Source of the DNA: Acorus gramineus
Taxonomy: Eukaryota > Streptophyta > Magnoliopsida > Acorales > Acoraceae
DNA: 64,000 bases
NCBI GenBank assembly: GCA_030737835.1
Contig: CM060853.1
Span: 17,480,895-17,544,894 of the forward strand
Direction: 5' to 3'
The first letter of the stretch is position 1. Each line of letters opens with the position of its first letter. A model generated the notes under the pieces. It did no database searches. It was not told where the DNA came from and saw nothing but the letters and a program-made list of their open reading frames with translations. Both the position numbers and the translations under genes were made by a program. Below, in pieces: positions 22,219-34,399 of the stretch.

Positions 22219-25200
22219 ATGAAATGGGAGGTTGAACATTCATCGGAGGACGTGATGAGCAATTCGAGAGGAGGCGACGATGAAGAGGAGGAAGAAGAGG
22301 AGGAGATGTACTATGAGTCTCTCGATCGCATCCTCTCCTCCTCCTGCTCCTCCACCTCCACCTCCGACGACGACGCGCCGCCCTCTCAGACCTCCGATCG
22401 CCGGTTCTTCACCCCTCCCCCGTCGCTGGCGTCGTCCGTCTACGAGGTCTGGATGTCGGAGCCGACCTCCGTCCAGGAGCGCCGTCGCCGCCTCCTCCAG
22501 CAGCTCGGACTCACCGGCGATCCCTCCCTCTCCCGCCTTAAATTGACGGCGGCGGATGAAGATGATGATGATGACGGCGACGACGATGACGATGATGACG
22601 ATGTGGCGAGGTTCGGCTGCCGGTCGGCGTCCTACGACGAAATCAGGACGGGGAAGGGGACGGACTCCGGCGCCTTCGCCCGATCCAGATCTGAGAGCTC
22701 CGTCGATTCGTCGGGCCCTCCTCCAATTGGGGGCCTCCAGTCGTCGCCTCCGCGACCTGTACATAATAACGACAACGGATCAGACGGCGGCGTCGAGGAG
22801 GGATCGGACGGCGGAGGAGGAGGGAGGGAGAGGCCGTCGCATCGCCACCGTAGGTACTGCACGATAAAGAACCTGGACAACGGGGAGGAGTTCGTGGTTA
22901 ACGGGCTCCGGGAGGACGGGACGTGGGACAAGCTCCGGGAAGTTGGGACGGGGCGGCAGCTGACGGCGGAGGAGTTCCACATGTCCGTCGTCGGGCACTC
23001 CCCGATCGTCCAGGAGCTGATGCGGAGGCAGAACTTCGAGGAGTCGTCGAAGGACTCTTCCGCGTCGATTGAAAATGGAGGGACCCCCAATGGCGGTGGT
23101 GGGGGAGGATCGAAGTGGAGGAGGAGGGGAGGGTGGTTGAAGAGCATCAAGAACACTGTCACTGGGGGGGTGGCTTATAAGGAGAGGAGGAGCAGCGATG
23201 AGAGGGACACGTCTTCTGAGAAGGGTGGGAGGAGGTCAAGCTCCGCAACGGATGACAGTCAGGACGCACAGTTCCACCACCATATCAATGGTGGCTGTGG
23301 GCCGGAGAGGACCAAGGTCCGGCAGTATGGGAAGTCGTGCAAGGAGCTCACGGCGCTGTACATGAGCCAGGATATCCAGGCCCACCACGGCTCAATTTGG
23401 GCCATCCGGTTCAGTTTGGATGGTCGGTACCTCGCCAGCGCTGGGGAGGACCGGGTTATCCATGTTTGGCAGGTCTCGGAAGCTGAACGGAAGGGGGAAC
23501 TCCTGGTAGTGGGTGAGGAGGGGAATTTGAATCAATGTAGTGCGTCGCCAGAGCCTGTGGTGGGTGCAAATGGGAGTTATTTGGAGAGAAGTAAGAGGGG
23601 GAAGGGGTCGAATCACCGGAAGTCTGTGAGCTTGGACCAAATTGCAGTGCCAGAGCATGTCTTTGCTCTCTCGGAGAAGCCCGTGTGTTCCTTCAGTGGG
23701 CATTTTGGTGACGTGCTCGACCTCTCATGGTCAAAGTCTCTGGTTAGCTCTACTTGTTCCTTTGCGCTTCTGGTTAGCTCTACTCGTTCTTTTGCGCTTC
23801 TTTTTGATAGTGCGTTGGGAGTCTGCTATTGATGTGTGTTTTAGTGCAATGCATGATATCCGTTTATTTTTGCATTATTATTCATGCTTCTTAGGTAATT
23901 GGTCAAACCACCTTGTTCATATATATTTTCCTGCCTATAACCATCAGTGGTATCATTGATTACACACTATAGGCCATAAAGAAGTAAAGTAAAATACCAC
24001 CAATTTACAGTCTTTTTGGCACCTGGGATGGAGAATGATGTGGGAAATTATGTTGAAGGGATGGAATATATGACTGTAGGATTGAAACAGTGGCTGGAAG
24101 AAGAATTTTAGCAGCTGCTTTTTTCAATGTCCTTTTTGTGACCAGAGCTCCTGTGATGGTTCCCTTTTTTATCTAAATAACTGCACGCACCCAAGCATTC
24201 TCTTTCAAAAAATAATTCAAGAAAAAAATTGTATTTTCCAAGCAATAGAATTTTAGGAGCCCGTGTTACTTCTCTAATTGGTGTTGCTGATTATTGAGAT
24301 TTGCAGGGTTGGCTCTCTTGCGAATATATCATCTGATCTGATGTATCCTGACTAGGCTTCTTATTTGGAAGGAGATTATGACATGCACCTGTCATAGCAT
24401 TGCAAGTTAATCTTATTCTTATTATAATCTGGTTGATATACATCATTTTGGAAATTAAAAATGTGAAATGAAGACACCTTTACTTAGCGCCATCTCATGA
24501 TGGACCCATGGCGGGTTTACCCTTACATTCTCACATCTTTTGTTACCCATGAGCCCATGACAGGACGATTCTAATGAATCTTTCACAAGAGTCTGTAGAT
24601 GATGTTTATCTTATGGATCAAGTTTCCATATGATTCTAAAATTCTTGAATAGTTAATTAGATGTGATAATTCATCATGGTTTTTTAGTGATGTTGTATGT
24701 GTAATATATTCACCATGTAAAATTTCATAAACTTCACCAGTAGGAGTATTCATCAGAATTTAAAGCATGCAGAATGGCTATAATTTGATTTGTCCATTTA
24801 AGTGCATAATGCAAAAATGAAAATGATAGAACAAACCTTATCCCATACAATTGGATTCAAATAAAGAGCATTTGTTGAAAAAATCGAAAAGGGTCTGAAT
24901 ATGGACACAGTTTCATCACTGGTCATCAACCATTTATATATGGTGCAAAATTCATGGAAATGAAGTTGGTGCTTTGGTGGAAGTCTTCTTGATGAGGTGA
25001 CAAGGCACATTTATCTCGGCAATTTGTAATGTCTATAGTGAACTATCATTGTACTATCTTAACTTCTATCAACGAAATACCGGAGACACTGCCCACCATT
25101 GTTTCATGCAATTAGACACTAAATTCTGGTTTGGTTCAGGTTAGTGGTAATAAACTGCTTTAGAAATGAATGCAGACCTATAGATATATGATAATTTAGG

Positions 25201-28200
25201 AAAAATATAGTGACTGAAACTATATCTAAACAGTTAGTACAGACCATGAGAACATATTATACCCGCTTAAATAAATCAAGAGAGCCACATTTATCGCTTT
25301 ATCCACCACCAGCTGCTAGACAAAAAGGCTTCAAAGCATCATCATTTTTCCCATCAGACTGTCTGACAGATTGCAAAGTAGCATAAATTATATAGGTAAT
25401 GATTAATGAAAAATGAGTGGATCAAAATTTCTGTAGATGATTTTAGTTAACCACCGATGCATATTGCATAGTATTGATGTCCATTTGCTTTTCTTTAAGT
25501 TTTTTATGTGATAGCCTATGAGCTGAGATAGGAGTGCAAGAGAGTTGCAACTTTATTTGTATGTTCTTGCATCTTTTAAGAGAGGAGAAGGATGTTAAAA
25601 TGAGCAAAAGAAAGAGGGAAAAAAGAAAGAAAAATTTGAATATATGAATATGGTTTGTATAAGTGTATAACTGGACTTGGGGTATAAGAGAAAGAGATAT
25701 ATCACCCACTTGGACAAACATCATATAGTGATGACAAAGGCTGGTCTATATATAGGCAAGCAGATATGTTGGTCTAAATTATTTGCCACTGAAAAAATTT
25801 CGTGGTCTAGGACAGTGAATTTTATTTTCTGTTATAAAAATTGTAGAAAAAGATTGTCTCAGATCAGGATGCCTAGAACATGTGTACTGACCCCATACCT
25901 TGCTGATTATTTGTTTGACTTATCTATCATTTTTAGTCACCAATAGTTCAATTTTCACGCCATTCACAAGATCCTGAATCGAATCTGTCTCTATGGAATT
26001 TCCCTAAAAAAATCTATCGTGTTTGAATTTACTCCTCTCAAGAGGAGGTAATCTTTGAAAGCAATTTCCAGGGAATTATGTGGAATATAATCCTTCTTTA
26101 ATATTACTTTTGTCGGCAACCAATTATCTCTTGAATCACTTGAAAGTTGGTAAATCTAAATTTGTTTGAGATAGTTTATTTATAATTCATGAGGAATATT
26201 TTATAGATAACATGAATGGTGTGCTTCCACTCACTACATGTGAAAGTTTCTTATGACAGATATGATAAAGAATTTGCACCTAATTTTTTAATGATCAATG
26301 AGATGCAATGCACAATTTTTCTTGTGATCAGTCCAAATGAACACATGGTAAAAGTCTTGCAACACCAAACACAATTGTACAAATGGAGATAAAATTTTAT
26401 CCGAAGTGGAAAAATTTCCATCTGTCCTGAAGGAGCCTCAGTGTTCTGACAACTTGTAGTATTTTGCCTTTGCAGCAACTGCTTTCATCTTCAATGGACA
26501 AAACTGTTAGATTGTGGAACATGTCTAGCAGCTCTTCTCTGAAAATATTCTCACATAGTGATTATGGTAAGGCTGAAGGTTTAATCCCTATTGTGATTTA
26601 TATTGCCATCTTGGAAGTTAGGTTTTAAGCATGCTGTTTTTTAATTTTCTGGTGATTTTTTTACCAATGGTGCAGTAACTAGCATCCAGTTCAACCCTGT
26701 TGATGACAGATACTTCATCAGTGGGTCCTTAGATGCTAAGGTCCGCATATGGAGCATCCCTGATCGTAAAGTTGTTGATTGGAATGATCTGCATGAAATG
26801 GTCACTGCAGCCTGCTATACCCCTGATGGACAGGTCAAATTATGTTTTGAGTTTATGTTGCTTTTATTGACTATTGTCAAAGTTCAGAAATTTTTATTTG
26901 TTTAAGAATTTTTGGTATTTGATTTCTTCTGAAAGTTATCTATATATTGAATTTGGAAGGGTGCTTTGGTTGGTTCGCATAAGGGGACATGCAGATTATA
27001 CAGCACCGCTGGTAGGGTCATCTGTTCCCATTTTATTATGTCATGTACCATTTGTGCACAACAATATTGTTGCCTTCTATATAATTCTCAGTTAAGAAAA
27101 GGTGCCTTTTTACTCCATGTAGGTAGCAGGTTAATAAAATTTAACCACGATTGACTAAAATATAGAATTTAACCATCATTGTCTGAAATCTTTGTCTTTG
27201 GCAGTCAAGAAAAAAAATACTTTTTGGTAGTGTGCGTTGTGATGTCTATCACAATTGTGTTTAATCTTCTATTTTGGCAGACAACAAGCTTCAGCAGAAA
27301 AAGTTGATTGATCTGCAAAACAAGAAAAAGAAGTCTCATCTCAAAAAAATTACTGGTTTTCAGGTATTTAGTTTGTCTTAAAAATCAAATTGTCCATACA
27401 ATTAGAAGCATTGTATTTTCCTTGAATTATGTTTCCCATCTTATTGTATTTTTTATTTTTGAATACTCTTGGCCCATTTTTTGTACTTTGATTATTTCTG
27501 TGTTTTGCATGGATTTTAGACATTGTATTATACATTTGCTTACTCATTTTACTTGAACAGTTTGCTCCAGGATGCTCTCCACAAGTGCTTGTGACATCTG
27601 CAGATTCACGTATTCGCGTCATTGACGGTGTTGACCTGGTTCACAAATTCAAAGGTACAAGTAAGATCAACATGAATGATTCTAGTTTCCAAAGTGCTGA
27701 TAAGTGAAAACTGTTTGATAATCTTTTCCTTAAAGCTTGTAAAATGTCCAAGATCAATGGAACATGCTAGGAACATTCCATCAATTTCTTTATGGAAAAC
27801 AATTGGTTGACAATGTAGAGATCCAGAATATAAAATTTGAGGAAACGTGCATATAGAAATCCATCCTTCAGTGGAAAGTGTTCATGGTTCATATAAATTC
27901 CTTGAGTTAACACTTGAATTGAAGTCTATCATGTGGAGACTACTTTTTTATTGATTTATCAACACACTGTTGGGTGAAAAATAACGTATCACATATACTA
28001 GAATACAATCATATGAAGACTACTTTTTTATTGATTTATCAACCCACTGTTGGGTGAAAAATAACGTATCACATAGACTAGGATACATGAAATTCTAATA
28101 AACATAGAGACAATCCTCAAACAAATGGAAAGTTTTGTCTGATACCATCATCTCCCATGAAATCCCCCAATAGTAAGTGTGTTGTCTATTCAAATCTCTC

Positions 28201-31200
28201 TCTTTGATAAATTCAATTTTTTTTTTCTTTTTCTAAAGGTTGATTGCTTAAGTTGTACAATGTATAATTCTGTTTCTTTTTCTATGGTGTGGATTAGAAG
28301 TTTTGGGAAAATGTCGAGATATGTACAAGTTAGAAGGTCTTAATAGCATTGAATTATGGGACCCAGTTCCTGAACTTGATGGATACATGTTAACTGCTCT
28401 TGTTTGTTCAACTATGCAATCATGTATGCATGTGCAAATTCCTTTAGAAACCAAATTACTCCAAATGTTTAGCTTATTGCATTTTAGAAGCAGTATTTCA
28501 ATAAAAATCTATATTATTCTTTTAAACATAGCATCCTCAAATGGTTTGGGATCAACTTTATGAATTACCATAAAAGGTCATAACAGCCTTGCCTTTCATC
28601 TTTCACCTTACAACCTCCACCCATGACTTCCTCCCTTATCACTGACCCGAATAGTAAAAGATGAAATCAGAAGTCGAAAGGTTTACCTCATTTTGAAATG
28701 ACCTTGAAAGGGTCGTGAACAACACTATATTTCAATTATATGTAATTATTTGAACTAGATGACATCTTTGTGAACCAAGTCAGTAAGCACCACCAACATC
28801 CAGATGGAGGGGTACCTTGAACACTTATTAAAAAACCATATCAGCTTATTTTGTTCGTCTTTTAGAAAAAATTTATACGGCAAACCGTAGCAAAGATATG
28901 TGGGAAATTTTTCTCCAAATATTGAGGCTTGCTTATTGAAAAAAGGAGACACGTGTCTTCATTAAAAAATCAATCTTTTCATTTATTATTAGAAGTAGAT
29001 AAGAATCTTTATCTTCTAAACTATAGGAGCAAGGTCAATCACCTCTCCATCAGAAATCCAAAATCTGGAACTGAAGGAGTAGTCCCCCAGTCCCCACATA
29101 TCCTAGAATCATGTTTCTCCTTTATAGGATTAGATGTGTAAATAAACAAGTGGAATGACATTGTTTCCAATAAATACATTGGTTAGCCTCACAATATCTT
29201 GATGCGGTAAAATTGTTGGAAATCTTGGTATATTAAAATTACCTTATTCCACCTTTATGTCAAAGAAACATTAACCCCATTTGGCCAGCAACATAAGGGC
29301 CTGATAACCCCTAATAGCAACCGAAAAACTGTTTGTTTCGTGCTGATAAATCCTGCTGGATATATCTGGATAGTCTAGCTCTAGTATAGGCCTTGTTAGT
29401 GATTTCAAGGGAAACTGGAATAACCTATCTATGATTTATACACCCCAATTTAATACTAAAGACAAAAATAATGATGACAGGAAAAGTGCAACCAAACATA
29501 AACTGTCATGATATCTTTATATTCCATAATACCAATCCATACTAGATAAGCCTACGTGAGTATTCAAACAGGGGCTAAGATCAACAAAATCACTTTTACC
29601 TGATGCTGATATTATTTGACAAAAGAATCCTGGGTCTATAAATTTCTCACCTGCATATATCCTATGGCCTTAATGTGAATACACGTATACAGCTATGTAT
29701 CTCACAGATATGCGTGCACATGAGTTTGTAGGTCCATATGATTGCTCTCTGAATTATCCTTCTAGTGTATGAGTTATGCTCTGCTTCTCGGCTTAATTAT
29801 TGCAAATTTTTCATTAGGGAGTAATGCTATTCACATTTTTTTAAAAAATGCAAGTAAAAGAAAACAAATTGTGTGCTGACATAAGAGACTTCGATATCTT
29901 CTACATGACCACTTCCGGGGGTTGCCTTTATAGTGCCACATTGAACTTGGTGAATCTTCTTTCACGAAGAGTATCTGAGAGGAAAAGGGAGGATATTATA
30001 GAGGCAATGTGTGAAGAAGATGGAAAAAATTGCTAGAAGATCTAAAACTTCCATATACTGAGGATCTCGTGTAGAATGAGTTTATATTGTCTAGTTTCCA
30101 TTACCAAAATTCATATGATTTTCCCCTCCAGTACACCAACAGCAGAAGAGGCATGAAAGTACAATGATAAAAGAAGGCTACATAGAAACCCAAAAAAAAA
30201 TGGAATGGGGAACTTAACAAGTGTTATCTGTGTCTCTCAATTTGCACTACCCTTTTTGAGAAACAGTTAGACATGATTTAACAGGTTAAAGGACATGTCA
30301 CGATTTCAGTTCGTTCTTAGTTCGAATAGTAGGAAATTCGATCTAGAAGAAAATTTGAAGAATGTTGCGGGACATGGCTGGACTTTAGCTGGCGGCACTC
30401 ATTACTTTGTTTTGATCTTTTGTTTTCTGAAATGCCTCCTAATGAAGGTTGACATTTTAGAGGAAGAATTTTGTAAGTTTCCAGGAATCTAGGAATACCA
30501 TTGCATCTGAAATCACGTTTAATTGTCATACTGTTATATTAGCGTTCTGGAGTCTTTCCATTCTTCATTGGATTGCTACTTGCATTTCTTCATATTTTAT
30601 TAGATATGTGCTCTCTACATGCAGTTCTGGATATACAGATTGCATTCAAGCAAGCATTGCATCTTCATCTTATTCTGCCTTGTCAATGACATTGATCAAT
30701 CCAGACAATTTTCTTCTTTTTGGCATGATGTTCATTACAGAATTCCAATTTGAAAGTTTTAGAACCCATTTCTTTTTCTGGATTTAGTAAAGCAGCGGAA
30801 ATATATTTCATTTTATTTCTAAAACCATCTATGGCTTCTAAAACCATCTATGGCCGATAATTTTGCAACAGGGTTCCGCAACACGAGCAGTCAAATCTCA
30901 GCCTCATTGACAGCGAACGGAAAGTATGTGATCTGCGCAAGCGAAGACTCTCATGTGTATGTGTGGAGATATGACAGCAATTCACGGCCTAATAGAACCA
31001 AAGTCATCGTCTCCATCACACAGTCTTACGAGCACTTCCACTGCCGAGACGTTTCGGTGGCAATTCCTTGGCCAGGATTTTCCGCTGATGATTCCACAGA
31101 AACCGATGAAAACCAAATAAATGGAATCAATGAAGACTCCGAAACTGATCCTATATTCCTTGGCGACGAGTCAACCAAACACAGGAGCTCTTACCATCAC

Positions 31201-31464
31201 ATCAACGGCACCAATGGAAGCACAGACTACAAGAGGACTTCCAGTGCCAATGGAACCATGAACACCAAGAGGACCTCCAGCGTCAGCGCGGAGGAAAATT
31301 TGATCGGGACAGCTAACAAGAGGAGCCCACAAAGCAGTGGCGAGCTTTCCAGTGGGGGAGCATTGGTTCAGGAAAGGCCGGCGTGGGGGATGGTGATTCT
31401 GACCGCTGGTCGTGGCGGGGAGATAAGAGTTTTCCAGAACTTTGGATTGCCAATTCGAATTTAA
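22219..31464 (+). CDS. WD40-repeat protein, plant WDR44-like family (seven exons)
   Basis: Exons 22219-23742, 26476-26566, 26676-26833, 26960-27011, 27281-27363, 27561-27654 and 30872-31464. All introns are GT-AG and phases are continuous, giving 864 residues. The N-terminal 380 residues are acidic and low-complexity (Glu run, Asp run), with two conserved blocks: [20 protein letters not shown] and [14 protein letters not shown]. The WD repeats start near residue 386 ([20 protein letters not shown]) and continue across the exons with [72 protein letters not shown] and a final [13 protein letters not shown]; about seven blades, enough for one propeller. The layout matches plant transducin/WD40 proteins such as the Arabidopsis At5g24320/At2g37670 group, whose molecular role is poorly defined. 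Introns 1 (2.7 kb) and 6 (3.2 kb) are long. A 30-bp tandem duplication spans the exon 1 donor. A (GA)n tract lies in the presumed 5' leader. Confidence 0.9.
23740..23799 (+). repeat. 30-bp tandem duplication across the exon 1 splice donor
   Basis: Two 30-bp units (23740-23769 and 23770-23799) begin CTGGTTAGCTCTACT and differ at two positions. Each contains the same CTG|GTTAGC donor, at 23742/23743 and 23772/23773. Because 30 is a multiple of three, use of the second donor would insert ten residues ([10 protein letters not shown]) between two WD repeat strands without a frameshift. Confidence 0.9.
27929..28088 (+). repeat. 80-bp tandem duplication in WD40 intron 6
   Basis: Two units of 80 bp share 'gactacttttttattgattt' and 'gttgggtgaaaaataacgta' at a period of exactly 80. 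They differ at only a few positions, so the duplication is fairly recent. It is intronic and has no coding effect. Confidence 0.92.
29275..29575. mobile_element. Possible Tourist-like MITE in WD40 intron 6
   Basis: The element is bracketed by TAA (29272-29274 and 29576-29578). Its ends read CCCCATTTGGCCAGCAAC and ...TTCAAACAGGGGC, inverted-repeat-like ends of the kind seen in PIF/Harbinger MITEs. About 300 bp, non-coding. The inverted repeats are short and imperfect, so the call is tentative. Confidence 0.45.
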
Positions 31465-31479
31465 GGGGTCCCCTATCAT

Positions 31480-33380
31480 TTGTGAGTGGATTCACAGCAC
31501 CACCAACCCGTCAAATGTGTCCTCGGGTTGTGGATGATGTTGGGATGATATTCTTTTTGTGTATAGAAAAAAAATATATGGAGATGGTTGTAACATTGAA
31601 AAAGAAAATCTCTTCATTTGTTTATGCGATTCAATAGAGGGAAGGTAAGAGATTGTTGGTACAGCAAATCTTTTCAAAGGAAAAAAAATAAACATAGTAT
31701 GTCTCAATTAAAATTGCAGAATAAAAGATTGGGAAAATAAAACTGTGAATCTCTGCCAAGATAAAGAACAAAGTACATTTTTTTTTGGCTGTTGCGTTGT
31801 AAAATTTAGTCTTGCTACAGGAAGTCCCAAGTGATGAGGCAGTAGGCACCCCTCTTTGTTTTTACTCCGTATTATTTTTGTCCGACCTGATGTAGGTAGG
31901 CTGGTAGGGCATAGGTTAGGTCTCGTGTTAATGTTTTCTTTTTATTTTTTTTTAATAATCTGATGATATAGTGCCATTTCATTGGTCACAATTGGAGTAC
32001 TTTGTCCAGTGTGAGTTCTGCAAGGGACAGTATAAGATGATGGAGAATATAAATTGTACATATTATTGTCGGCATTGATTGGCAGTCTTTTTAATCTGGG
32101 AAGTGTTTTTATATGGCAAAAAAAAAAAAAAAATTGGTACTGATTGGAATTCATTTTGCGATTCCCTTTCACAATTGTGTGCGGTCGTATGTTAGGGGTT
32201 CAAATCCAATAAGGCTCGGATACCTGTATTTCAATTTCTGATCGGCCTATGAGACTAGGTGTATCTTATCACTGTAATATTTTTACTCAGATAGAAAGTG
32301 AATTGTAATATCGATGTCTAATCCTAAATCCTTTGGATAATAATATTAATATATGATTTTTTTTTTATCTTTTTTCTATTCAGATATATTTTTTTTTAGA
32401 TAAGTGACATATTTACATATAAATTTAATACTTCCTATTTAGATAACTTACGGTGATTGGGGTGACAGATCATGAATGAATCTTTAGAAGCTCCAAAATG
32501 GGAAATTTGGTTCTTAAACAACCATTGGACCTTCTTTTCTAATTTAAAAAAAAAAATGTGTAAGTATAATTTTCTTGTTTTTGGTATTTCCCATAGCTCT
32601 CAATGTTGAAAGTGTGGGGACAACCCAACTAAATTATGTGGTGGCACACCATGTTTGAATGTCAGAAGCTAAACAGCATTAATTGTGTTTGAAGAGCTGA
32701 ATAATGAAGTCTGCTCATCAATCTTTTAGACTTTGACATATTCAAAATACACATCCAAGTACACAGTAGAGTTTAAGATGATGAATGGGAGAGTGGCTTT
32801 ATTTTCTAAAACCTAATGAATGTTAATTATGAATGAATGGAGATATGGCGATGAGGTTTAAGTCAGGACTAAATCCCATCAGAGATGCCTTAAAATGTTT
32901 AGGACATGTTAGATTTCAACAAACAGATCAAAACTGATGATATGAATGAAATTGAATTATTTTATGTACCCATCATTTCAGCAAAATGAATCAATAGCAA
33001 ATGCAAGCAGGTAGAAAGTGATTATCAATCTCTATTATCTATACAGAAGAAAACAACAGAGGACTTACATCCAAAGACAGATACCTAGAAAGACAGTGGG
33101 AGGAGTCCATCAATCAATATCCCCTATTCCCTCTCACCATCCCAATCAACAAGGGACCCATTTAAAACCTCACCTCCATCAACGCATCCATCCCAACAAA
33201 ACTTAATCAACCAATAAAATCAAACAACAACAACATCAACAATAGACCTCCCTCCAACCTCTCTGTCTCCTCCTCTCCGAAGCCAAAACTAAAAACATAG
33301 CCCCAGAAAACGACACCTTCTCATCGTATCTCTAAAGAAGAGTGAAAACAAAGAAGGACCCAACAAAGAACACACCATGA
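31480..33380. other. WD40 3' region and intergenic DNA
   Basis: The first 250 bases probably contain the WD40 3' untranslated region, with AATAAA-like signals near 31687 and 31719. Beyond that no coding sequence was recognised. A GGTTCAAATCC phrase near 32197 looks like a pol III B box but has no tRNA fold around it. 33000-33380 is the likely 3' flank of the Dof gene. Confidence 0.5.
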
Positions 33381-33387
33381 CTAACAA

Positions 33388-34087
33388 TCAGTTGATATCC
33401 TCCCAGTTCCAACAGTTCAAGTCAAGGAGATTGGATGTCCAAGGAGTGGCAGAGGAGGTTGTAGAGGAAAAGGAGGACTCACTGTTTTTGTTGGAGGAGC
33501 TGTTGATGTTTGTGTAAGGGAAAAGTTGCATCTGGGGAGGAAGCGGTGGTAAGAATGAATCAAAGAAAGAAAAAGTGGTCTGCTGGGTTGGCTGAGGCAG
33601 CACTGATTGAAGGAGAACATCATTGTTGATGATGGGTTGTTGTTGTTGTTCTTGCTGTGTCTGCTCAAGAACAGAAGTGGTGGTGGTGGTGGTGGTGGTG
33701 GTGGAGATGGACTTCTTGTGACGCTTGTTGGGCTTGCTGTGGTTGGTGGTGACCTTTCGAGTGCCGCCGACGGGGACGTTCCGGAGGGTGCCGCCGTTGG
33801 TCCAGTGCCTTCGGCAGGCCTTGCAGAAGTGCCTGGGCTGGGATCTGTTGTAGTTGTTGTAGTAACAGAACTTTGTGTTGCTTGAATCACATCTGGGGCA
33901 TTTTATGGGTGTCACTTGTTGTTGGGTCTGCTGCGTTTGATGGGTCTCTGTTGTTACACCCTCTGAGAGCAGATTCTGTGAATTGTCACCCATGCAAGCA
34001 AAACAGTGTTAACAAATCTACAAAACCCATAAGAAGATGAAGAAGAGGAAGTTGAAGATATACCCCTGTCCAGACCCATGAATCCAT
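33388..34087 (-). CDS. Dof-type zinc-finger transcription factor (probable two exons)
   Basis: A plant-specific DNA-binding factor that recognises AAAG cores. The main exon (33975-33388) carries the Dof finger, a CX2CX21CX2C site (CPRC ... HFCKAC) followed by [20 protein letters not shown]. In the proposed 203-residue spliced protein these cysteines are 34, 37, 59 and 62. Thr and Gln runs follow, and the C-terminus is Ser/Asn-rich, ending WNWEDIN. A start at 33993 (MGDNSQ) is possible without splicing. However, an upstream exon 34087-34064 (MDSWVWTG) ends at a GT, and a CAG acceptor precedes 33975, both in phase 0 with an 88-bp intron. A short first exon is common in Dof genes. An in-frame ATG at 34114 could extend it by nine residues. 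Two features are atypical: His in place of the usual Tyr in RRYWT, and one fewer Gly in the PVGGG motif. The subgroup was not resolved. Confidence 0.9.
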
Positions 34088-34359
34088 GTCTAAAGTTGCA
34101 GAGGTTGGAGTCATATCAGGATTTTGTTGGGAATGAATGAATGAATGGATGGATGGATGGTTTGGGTGGGGGGAATCAAGAAACCAAGTTGTAGTGGCAG
34201 AGGTGTATGAGTTGGATGTGATTGTGGTGTTTGGTGGGGGATGCTTTGTTGTTCTTTGGTATTTGATTGAAGGACATGTAGCTAGAGAAAGGTGTTGTGG
34301 GCTCTGTGTTTTGTCATTCTTTCCATACTTTCACACTATGAAAAACAACCAGATTTGTG

Positions 34360-34392
34360 TGTGTGTGTATATATATATATATTATAAATGGA
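34360..34392 (-). promoter_or_regulatory. TA-rich tract, candidate core promoter of the Dof gene
   Basis: A (GT)n(AT)n simple repeat lies about 280 bases upstream of the Dof start. Read on the minus strand it gives TATATATA followed by CA repeats and could serve as a TATA region. This is a positional guess. Confidence 0.25.
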
Positions 34393-34399
34393 GATGGAA

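Noticed and set aside
22240-23162. Antisense ORFs opposite WD40 exon 1
   Set aside because: Artefacts of the GC-rich, repetitive (Asp/Glu-coding) exon; no domain.
32180-32240. Possible tRNA or SINE at a GGTTCAAATCC B-box phrase
   Set aside because: No A box at proper spacing, no cloverleaf arms and no tail or target duplication were found.
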